Source: Tetragonia tetragonoides (lineage: Eukaryota > Streptophyta > Magnoliopsida > Caryophyllales > Aizoaceae). Taken from it: a DNA stretch of 64,000 bases. The DNA lies in NCBI GenBank assembly GCA_038025085.1, contig CM076142.1:2827501-2891500 (forward strand), read 5' to 3'. Positions 55,185 through 64,000 of the stretch are shown here, in pieces. How positions within the stretch are numbered: the first letter of the stretch is position 1; each line of letters begins with the position of its first letter. A program made the translations under genes and the position numbers. The notes beneath the pieces were generated by a model that was given only the letters and a program-made list of their open reading frames with translations, was not told the DNA's origin and ran no database searches.

Positions 55185-56660
55185 AGGGCGTTTTTAAGTC
55201 ACACCAACGTAAGGGCCTAAACACCGAAAACATGGGTGGGATATCGAAGTCCAGGGATCCGGATTCCCCTCCCACGGTACTAAGGGTCCTCTAATGTTAT
55301 GATAGACCCTTCGGAAAAGTTTGGGCAAAAATGACACCTAGGCCCCCGAAGGCCGAAAGCAAAGGCTAATCCACGTATTTTGGGCTTCCGGGAGGCTCCG
55401 AAACGAAGGTGGATATATTCGCTCGGGACACCCTTATGGAACATACGAGGCCCAGGGGTCCGTTATCAGGTCCCTGATAGGCTTGTAAGGGCGTTTTTAC
55501 ACGAAATCAACGTAAGGGCCAGAACACCGAAAACATGGGTGATATCGAAGTTCAGGGATCCGGACTCCCCGCTCGAGGCACTAAGGGCCCTTTAGGGTCA
55601 TGACAGACCCCCCGGAGAAGTTTGGGCAAAAATGACACCCGGACCCTCGGAGGTCGAAAACGAAGGTTATAACCCACGTTTTTTGAGCTTTTAGGAGGCC
55701 CCGAAACAAAGGTGGATACTTTCGCACCACATCGCATGGGACACCCTTAGGGAACATAGGAGGCCCCTGGGGTCCGTTATCAGGTCCCTGATAGGCTTGT
55801 AAGGGCGTTTTTACGCCACACCAACGTTAGGGCCTGAACACTGAAACATGGGTGATATCGAAGTTCAGGGATCTGGATTCCCTCTCGAGACACTAAGGGT
55901 CCTTTAGGGTCATGATAGACCCCCAGGAGAAGTTTGGGCAAAAATGACACCCGGGCCCCCGGAGGTCGAAAACGAAGGTTATAACCCACGGTTTTTGAGC
56001 TTCCGGGAGGTCCCGAAATGAAGGTGGATATTTTCGTACCACATCGCATGGGACACCTTTAGGAAACATAGGAGGCCCCTGGGGTCCGTTATCGGGTCCC
56101 TGATAGGCTTGTAAGGGAGTTTTTACGCCACACCAACGTTAAGGCCTGAACACCGAATGTGTATATTTTTTTGCACCACATCGCCTTGAACACCCCTAGG
56201 GGACATGAGAGGCCCTTTGGATCGCTTATACGGTCCTTGATAGGCTTGGAAGGGCGTTTTACGGGACATTGGTGTAAGAGTCGAAACACCAAAGGGATGA
56301 ATGATATCGAAGTTCGGGGATCCGTATGACCCTTCTGGGTCACCGAGTATCTTCTAGGGTCATGGTAGACCTCCGGAGAATTTTGGAAAAAAGTGAAACC
56401 TGAGCCCCGGGATACCAAAAACGATGGTTATAATCCACCTTTTTGAGCTTCCAAAAGGCCCCTAAACAAAGGTGGATATTTACGCACTACATCGAATGTG
56501 ACACCCCTAGGAGACATGGGGTATTCTATGGTTGGTTATCGGGTTCTTGGTAGGCTTGAAGGGCTTCCTACTGGACATCTGAGGCTGATCCACGATTTTT
56601 GGGTACCGAGCATGGCTCTCTACCACCCTGTGTCGCCAAACCTACCCCCAAGCTATCTCT
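55185..56660 (+). repeat. Second locus of the ~312 bp tandem repeat
   Basis: Four to five monomers in block 2 orientation. GTTTGGGCAAAAATGACACC occurs at about 55319, 55620 and 55931, a degenerate version near 56372, with GATAGGCTTGTAAGGGCG between them. These units resemble each other more closely (GCCACACCAACGTTAGGGCC) than they resemble the array in the quinone reductase intron, so they probably amplified locally. The ends are abrupt and unrelated DNA follows. Confidence 0.9.
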
Positions 56661-57443
56661 ACTATTATAGTGAAGTCTCATAATTTTTCCCAAATTTTTT
56701 TGAAGCGATTTCTAATTACTTTTTCTTTTTTTTGTACTTTTTCCTATATTTCAGCGTAACTTTCTAACTAAAAGTTAATTAAATAGTTTTAAACATTCAC
56801 ATTGATATAACTGTTCAGAGAAAACAATGTAAAGCAATATATGGTACTAAACTTAATAAAATTGGAGGAATTATCTTGCAAAGAGAGAAGGTGCAGATAC
56901 CAAATGCCTATTAGCAAACACAAATAGAATAAGAAGAACCTTACAAAAATGGGGGCAAAAAATATTGCATTTTAAATGAAAAATGTTAGTTTCAATCGTC
57001 TCACCATGAGACCGTCATACCCAAGACCGCCTCCTAGCATTTTCCTTCAATGTTGAAACAATATCCTTATCAGTACTCAAATAAACCCTCACAAACTTGA
57101 CAAAAGAGATTTCGTTTTTAATTTAAAATACACATATACATCTTTTTTTATTCATTCTTTTCTGGGGCGATAGAACTACACAACAATATGAACAACAAAT
57201 ATACTCTCAACACATTTTGAAGAGAGGGCAGCGTATGACAACTGATAGTAGTGTTTACATTGCTCAAGAGTGTGTCTATGGAGCACACTTTCCCTGAAGA
57301 CGGGATTTTAGTAGTACAACAATATATACAGGTACTAATGCTGAATGCTCATGGCCAACTGCAGAGGTATGAGCAAAGACTGGCCAATAAGAACATGTCA
57401 ATGATGAATATTTACAAATTGCTAATTGTGGGGAAACAATGGA
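56661..57443. other. Spacer downstream of NPC1
   Basis: AT-rich spacer and 3' UTR of the phospholipase gene. No gene recognised. Confidence 0.45.
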
Positions 57444-60400
57444 TCAAATATAGCTGCTGTGGCTTCCACCAGCAGTCCGGCTAGTAAGAGACGATCTCAT
57501 AGTCACAATAGCCGACTTATCAGCTCCAGCTCTAATAGCAGCTTTCCCAGCTTCTAGAAATCGTCGAACTGCATCCTCTGCATACCGATTGGCTTCATCC
57601 ACAGTCATGTTCTTCCCAATATCTGGGTAAGTATTGAGAACGTGATCACCATTAAGTTGTGAAGCCAGTTGTATCATTTCTAATTGAAACTCTGAGAGTT
57701 TTGAGTCTCCTTTGGGTCCGAATGGCCGTAGTGATCTCTTCACCTCTGGAAGCTTTTCTGTTCTCGAAATCCACATGTAAATTAAAGTTAGAAAGCAATA
57801 CCAGGAGCCATTATACTGAATTAAATCATGAGTTGGTTGTCAAAACAAGAGACTTCAGTAGCATGTCAAGCAAATTTGACACGGTTTTATTAATCCGAAA
57901 TTCAGCATCTGTTCATTCAACTACAAAGCCAACAGCCCCAGCAAAAAGGATGCCAATAATTTCTTGCAATTCTAAATACCTGACAGTGAAATTTTCATCA
58001 CGATATTCATAGGATATAACAATATGGTACACCCAATAACCAGCCAAAGAAAAAATAAGATGCAAGCAACCTATGTGTCCTCAATGGTTCAGTTTCTGTT
58101 AAAGATGAAAGATGATATATATAGTTCGCTAGTGCGGATATCAGACAACAGAATACAGGCAACATGGGAGGAGTATTTTATTGGGACCCAATGCTTCCGA
58201 CCAAAGGGGAAAAGAAAAGGGTACCAACACTAACCTGGACAGTCTTCACGTGGAGTATCACGCAAGTTGAAGTAACTCTCAAAACTTCCAGCCCAGGCAT
58301 CTCGTTTAGTAAGGAAGTTTGAGGTTAAATTGAAAAGCTTCTTTACAGTTGCAGGAATTGAGGAATGTTCGAACTCTGAGGTTGGAGTTGGCCCATTTGG
58401 CTTCCCGATCACTACAACAAAAAGAACAACAAATCAATATTCCATAAACATCAAGATTTACATCTAACCCTATACTCCAACTAATTCCCTTGCAGTAACC
58501 TTCTTGCCCCTCCCCTTTCCCGAAACCCCCCATGATCCCTAATATATATATATATATATGCACAGTTGCATGTAGTACATCTATTCAGTTTGCCGATTTT
58601 CAAAGTTCAAACAAACCCTATTCAGGACTTGTACTAAACAAAGATGCTTCCAGACAAGTTGTTGTATCTAAGAAGAACCAAATATGTAGCAACAGCTTCC
58701 CTATGGCATTCACATTCCCACTATGCCTGATCGCTTTCCACCTTCACGAGATCAAACACCAGACAGAATTGGTTCTGTTTCCAATTTTAGAAAACTATCA
58801 GGTATTAAGGAACCCGCTTGAAGATAAGTACTAATAAAAATATCTGGTTCTGGACTCTCCGGTTCAGCATTTTGTCAATCTTTTCAATAGATGTTGTCGT
58901 TATTCGATTGTTACTCAAAGGAAATTGCAATGGCAATTGGCAAATATGCATCAAGTGATGGATTTAAGGTATACAAAAATGACAGCGGTCTTGTAGACAA
59001 GTAAAAGGATTCATCTTCCAACAAGCAAGAGTTGAAGGATAAAGATAACAAGGGAGTGGGGGGAGTTAACAGATGGATCACCAGTGGATTAAATACAATT
59101 GTGAATGACAAAAATGTAATGGACATGAATAAGGATTCTCTTTCAGTATGGTAACAGCGAAACATCACACTCCTCCTTGAATTAATACCTTGCTGTTCCA
59201 TTGAGGTCATTGCTTGCTTCAACTCAAGTTTCAGGTGAAAAAGGATGGATGAGTGTGAAGTAGTGCATCTTATAAGTATGTCAGTGACAGACTTCATATG
59301 CAGCATGATTGCCCACTAAGGAGATTTTTCATGGATCAATATTTGTGTTAATTTTATAATTAATCTCAAAGCCAATGCTCTTAATACAACAGTCCATGTC
59401 CTAAGGGGTAGCAGAGAAGAAATCGAGCATTCAATTGACATTGAGTGAATAACGTATGCTTAAGTAGAGAACATGTTTTGTCTAATGTTCAGTGTGCAAG
59501 TAGAAATGCAAATGGAGTACCCAAACAGATGCACTGCATAGTTTGGATATGAAGCAACACAATTTATCCCATGCCACACAAAAGCAACAACATTGCACAT
59601 ATCAGCATAGTCCCTATATAGAATATAGATAGAAGATAGATCAATAAAGGTTTATAGGAATAGCCTCAATTGAATGTAGCTACAGCCTACAACTTTTATC
59701 TACAGTATTTTTTTAAAAAAGAAAGAAAAAGAATGTAGATACAACTCTCTTGGCGAGCCAATCAGCTCAATGCCTCAATCTATCTGGTGACACCTCTCTA
59801 ATCTAAGCAGCACCGTAAACTCATTCTAGTCTAAAAACCGAAGGTCTCTGAACCCCTGATCTAAACAAATCAAACTAACACCAGAAATTACTCTGTTAAT
59901 CTACATTACCTGTTTGAATGTCATCTATTTTTTGCATATATGAACATTTTCTTGCACATACAATCATGACATAGAATATTCCAAATTTTCCCTGGAATTA
60001 TCCTGTGCAAAACTTTGGATTCTCCCTTCCAATTGTTCCAAAAACCAAATAATAAATGCAATTCCAATAAACCACTTGTGTATTATCAACTTCACTTCAT
60101 GCTAAAATGACTAAAGACAATATCTTTTGTTCTTTTCCCCCAACATATAATCATATCCTAACCCTTTATCTCACTATTCTACAGAGAGCCAGAGACCTTC
60201 ACAATAGTCACAACTAAACAAAATACAAACATTTATGATAATAACACATAACAAGTCAACAATCACTCATACGAATACAAAAATAGATAAAAAGACCCAA
60301 TCAAACAAACCAGGCAACAACAAGAACACGAGAAAGAAACAACATTTCATCCGTGCCCTTATAATCACATCTAATCACATCCGTACCCATTAACTCACCA

Positions 60401-61650
60401 TCCTACATAGACCCTTCACAACTAAACAAAACACAGTCATTCATGATAAAAACACATAACAAGTCAACAATCACTCAAACAATACAAAAAAATAAACCCA
60501 ACCAAACAAAACAAAACCAACAAAAACAAAACAACTCACCAGTGCCCTTATCAATCCAAGGAGAGATAAGCAACGTAGGAACCCTAACACCCAACCGCTC
60601 GAACCGGAAATAAAACGGGTCAGGCCCGATAATCCCATCCGGGTTAGGAACCCCAGAAACAGGAGTACTAACATGATCATAAAACCCACCATGTTCATCA
60701 TAAGTAATCAATAAAGCCATCTCTTTCCATTGAGGACTAGCTCTCAAAGTCTCATAAACCTCTTTCACAAACCTCTGTCCTTCTGCCACGTCATGCGACG
60801 GATGATCATCATTCGCCGGAAACATATCCACATCAAAATACCTTTGCTCAACCACAACATAATTAGGTAACCTCCCTAATTTAGCATCCAATTTAAACTT
60901 CAACGCATAATTATGAAACTTTGTAACATGTTTCAGTTTCCTTAAACTCTGGTAAAATAAAGTAGCTGGGATATTCTGATAATATATCCCAAAAGATAAA
61001 CCATTTTCATCTAATGAATCGAATATTGTCTTTTGTGGAAACCCATGGACTAAATCTTTTCTTACATTACTTGATGCACCATGGGAAGTTGCTGAGTGGA
61101 CGTAAAAACGGTTGGGCTGAGTTGACGCGGGTACCGAGGCGAACCACCGGTCTAACACGGCGAACTCGTTGGCTAACTCAGTGTAAATTGGGATTAATTC
61201 GGGTTTGAACCCGCTCATGACATTTTGGGCCATATGTGGATCCATTGATTGGGCTTGTTGAGCGAACCCGTTCATTGGAGCTGGGTTAATGGACTGATTC
61301 GATAATGACCCGAAGATTTGTTCGGTTATTGCTTGGATTGAGTGACCTGGATCTTCGTCGATAAAAACGGCGTCGTTGGAAACGAATACTTTGGGAGAGC
61401 TTGGGTCTGAGGAATCGAGGTGGTTGAATTCGGACCCGGTTAACCCGTCTATGTCCGGTCGGGTTTGCTTGAGCCAACCGAATATGTGGTCGAATGAACG
61501 GTTTTCCATTACAAGGATTACTAGGGTTTTGACTGGAGAGTTGATTTCGGGTTTGGAGTGGTGTTTGGGGAAAGGGAAGGAGAGAGAGTGTGGGATTAGG
61601 AGAGAGAATATGATGACGTGGAGGAGAGAGAGTGGTACCACCGTCGCCAT
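57444..61650 (-). CDS. NPC1: Non-specific phospholipase C (NPC1-type)
   Basis: Hydrolyses common phospholipids to diacylglycerol and a phosphorylated headgroup in phosphate starvation and stress lipid signalling (family knowledge). Minus-strand exons in phase: 60540-61650, 58235-58411, 57444-57757 (533 aa, the NPC1 length). Residues 1-24 are a signal peptide ([18 protein letters not shown]). Phosphoesterase-family motifs: [83 protein letters not shown]. The C-terminus has REDCP followed by [33 protein letters not shown] and [21 protein letters not shown] sequence (here DEANRYAED). Introns of 2128 and 477 bp; the first contains a direct duplication next to its donor. Confidence 0.93.
58541..58559 (+). 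repeat. (TA)n microsatellite
   Basis: About nine TA units in the first intron of NPC1. Confidence 0.85.
60146..60512 (+). repeat. Direct duplication in NPC1 intron 1
   Basis: 60146-60310 and about 60358-60512 share, in order, ATAATCA, CACTATTCTACA/CACCATCCTACA, CAACTAAACAAAA, CATTTATGATAATAACACAT / CATTCATGATAAAAACACAT and AACAAGTCAACAATCACTCA. Copies are about 180 bp apart, close to the splice donor of exon 1. Confidence 0.75.
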
Positions 61651-61725
61651 TTTTTCCGGTAAAATGTCACCGGTGAAGAAGAGTAAAGTTGTAACAAAAG
61701 AGGAGAGAGAAAGAGTGTGAGATTG

Positions 61726-61733
61726 CTATATAT
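61726..61733 (-). promoter_or_regulatory. NPC1: TATA box of NPC1
   Basis: ATATATAG on the minus strand about 75 bp upstream of the NPC1 start codon, followed by a CT-rich leader (61690-61720 in reverse). Confidence 0.5.
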
Positions 61734-63083
61734 GGAGTTAGGTGATATGGCCGGTGGTGATAATATATGGATTTTAAATAAAAAAAAAGGTGAGGGTTAG
61801 TGGTATATGCTTTTAGGAGAGAGAATCAGTGTGCAATTAGTACAAGTGATGTTGAATTGCTTGAATTTTCAATAACAGTGATAGAAACCAGTACACCACC
61901 ATGGTGGTTATGACTTTTATGAGTTATGACCGTGAAAAGGAGTTTCAATCTATCAAGCAACAAATTTGTTCTTGGAGATATTTTGTAATATTTCGTCTTT
62001 GACTTACAAAAAAATAAATATTTCTTATTAAACTTACATATATAAGGAAAAAATTCTAGTACAGTATTATCCAAAATTATTGTATGCTTTCATGCGTATC
62101 TACACCCGTGCCCAAATATAAGTGGAAACTCAGTCCTTTTATTTTGAAATGAAACTCAAATCCATTTCTATCATATACTTGAGCAAAGTACTCCCGAGAG
62201 TATGGTTTAATTTATGTAGTATTATCTTTCGATCGTGTTATTTGTGGAATTATATCTAAACAAATTACTTCTATGCTGCTATGAAACAGCTGATATTTAT
62301 CTATGTACACTTTTGTTGGGGAAAAGCTACGTTTTGTGATTAACGGATATCTTACAGAATTTGTGAAGAGAATTAAGCAAGATACTAGTTCTAAGAAATA
62401 AAGGGCAAAAGAACCTGAAGACGAAGATATTTTGAATAATTGTGTTGAACCATTGAAGCTTAGCTAGACATGCATTAAATGCATGTTAACACAAGTCAAG
62501 CGTTGGCAGCCGCATAAGTCTTCGCATGCATGGAAGATATTTGCATCTCAATCGCATGGAAAATAGTTTGCCACACATGCTCATTTTCAAGAACCCCCAA
62601 TAATAGATAATTGGATTGGATTGGATTGGATTGGATTGGTTGTATTTCTTGTAGTATGTGATTTCATATATCACTCAATCCAAATAAATTTAATGGGTTC
62701 TTGGGTTTGCTAGTCCATATAATATAATTTTTGAGATGAGTTGAGTTGAGTGTGTCGAAAAATAAGATATTAAACATAGGATAGATGCGTGCATAATCCA
62801 CCAATCTAATTAGATGTGTTGTATTGTTATATCTACTTGTATGGTCATTCTTTCTAACTCTTGAGTAGAATTTTCAGTTTTGCATTATAGGATGATCAAC
62901 GTAACATTGTGGGGAGAGGGGGATTTGCGTGAAACTTTCTTTGTGCAACGACATCAATACATGTATAATATGATTGTAATCAGCTAGTAAAATGTTGATC
63001 AGTATGAAAGTGGATGTAGGCAAAGCTTTTAAAACCTTAATAGGTAAACTATAATCTCAGGATCATATGATCCCTAATCCTTC
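61734..63083. other. NPC1 upstream region
   Basis: Promoter and AT-rich spacer. It includes a six-unit ATTGG microsatellite at 62610-62639. No gene recognised. Confidence 0.45.
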
Positions 63084-63551
63084 TTGTCTCTTTCTCTCCC
63101 TTCCCTTTCTCTCGATCTCCTCCCTTCACCCTCACCCACAGTCACTATCTCTCCTCCCCTCCCTTTGGCCGGCGCCGCCTCACCGCATCCACCTCCCAGG
63201 TCACCGTCGTGGTCGGCGCTGACCGGAGACCACGACGGTGGCCCCATCACCCCACCCTCCCCTCACTCTCAATCCCTTATTTTCTCTCCCCTCACCGCCC
63301 CACCACTCCCACCCTGGTCACGGCTGAGGTAGACTCCTGCCGTCGACCACCTCCCCTTCCTGCCCCACACTAGAAACTTAATCGAGATCTCCACAAATTT
63401 TCGACAAACCGAAAAAAAATCGAAAAATACCAAGCTAAGAAACGAAAATCGTAGTTCGAGATTTATTCAAAAGAGGACAGGGTGAATCCTAGAAGGGCAT
63501 GATTCGACTTGAAATCGATGGGAAAAATACAAAAAAAAAAAAAAAAAAAAA
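63084..63551 (+). other. Pyrimidine- and GC-rich segment ending in poly(A)
   Basis: C/T-rich DNA followed by GC-rich, Pro/Ser-coding-like sequence and a 23-base A run at 63529-63551. The composition is unlike the flanks. A retro-inserted fragment is possible, but no target duplication is visible and the ORF 63084-63332 is low complexity, so no protein is claimed. Confidence 0.35.
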
Positions 63552-63943
63552 AGAAGAAGAAGAAGTTTGGAGGCGCGTGTGTTTCACGCGCCTTCTCAGG
63601 ATTAGGCAAGCTCCTAATCCCGATATTAGGCAAAAAATTGCGACAACCCCAACAACAAAAATCACAAAAAAGTGGTATGACTATGGTACATAGATAGTGA
63701 TAGATTCAAGACCTTACCATGACCGAAGACTCACCAACAATATTCTGATCTCAGATTATTAAGACGTGAAAAACCTTGGACCGATATTACCTTTATGCAC
63801 CTTCTCACACAAATTTATTTCGATTTTATTAAAGTTTTATGCAAAAACCTAGAATATACCAAGGCTCCGCTTGATTCATCTAAATTTCACGTTACTGAAC
63901 TTATCTTAGCTGAACTAAACTGAACTTAATTTTTATAATTATC

Positions 63944-63944
<1 letters not shown>
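63552..63944. other. Spacer with two adjacent short hairpins
   Basis: GGCGCGTG/CACGCGCC (63572-63592) and GGATTAGG/CCTAATCC (63599-63620) are perfect 8 bp inverted repeats next to each other. Otherwise no feature. Confidence 0.4.

Positions 63945-64000
<56 letters not shown>
63945..64000 (+). repeat. (TAA)n microsatellite, cut by window edge
   Basis: At least 18 perfect TAA/ATA units running off the right edge of the window. Confidence 0.95.

Noticed and set aside
63084..63332. Pro/Ser-rich ORF 63084-63332 as a gene
   Set aside because: Low-complexity pyrimidine-rich DNA, no splice or domain support.

Overview
The window is nuclear DNA of a dicot plant. The genes have many short introns with GT-AG (once GC-AG) borders, the encoded proteins are plant-specific (plastid anthranilate synthase, a PH1-like protein, a plant non-specific phospholipase C, an LRR receptor kinase), leaders carry CT microsatellites, and spacers are AT-rich and crowded with transposons. 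Species is not determinable by eye; the tail of the RTE-type LINE and its related SINEs suggest an asterid-like eudicot.

Layout. 1-1757: 3' part of an RTE-clade LINE with an open reverse transcriptase frame and a (TTG)n tail. 1790-3600: an unflagged, intron-containing, broken fragment of the DNA polymerase epsilon exonuclease domain. 3655-4211: a Tourist-like MITE. 5295-11464: intact 11-exon anthranilate synthase alpha gene (594 aa). 12.5-14.3 kb: a cluster of non-LTR insertions, a near-perfect hairpin and a nested palindrome. About 14340-20322: TFIIE beta gene whose 5'UTR intron carries a Pack-MULE with a captured glucanase 5' end. 21379-24321: a second anthranilate synthase alpha copy that has lost two catalytic exons. 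25320-39702: a flavodoxin-like quinone reductase gene whose last intron (13.2 kb) is filled by about 33 copies of a ~312 bp tandem repeat in three blocks of alternating orientation, with a hAT element inside. 40.5-41.3 kb: L1 remnant with RNase H tail. 41539-41970: PH1-like gene. 43269-46768 (minus): LRR-XII-type non-RD receptor kinase with a one-base deletion. 47625-49421: CBM20 starch-binding protein with a decayed 3' duplicate beside it. 51048-54260 (minus): RBMX2-like RRM/CCCH splicing protein. 55.2-56.6 kb: a second block of the ~312 bp repeat. 57444-61650 (minus): NPC1-type phospholipase C. 61.7-64 kb: non-coding with microsatellites.

The genes are unrelated housekeeping, metabolic and defence genes, each with its own promoter; only the two anthranilate synthase copies are related, and they flank TFIIE beta. 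The striking content is repeat biology: at least nine insertions can be delimited by exact or near-exact target-site duplications. I found no CRISPR, tRNA or rRNA gene and no convincing new enzymatic system. The best leads are the core-less anthranilate synthase paralogue, the Pack-MULE, the nested palindrome and the bidirectional tandem-repeat array in an intron. Exon structures were derived by hand from splice signals, phase arithmetic and remembered family sequences, not from alignment.
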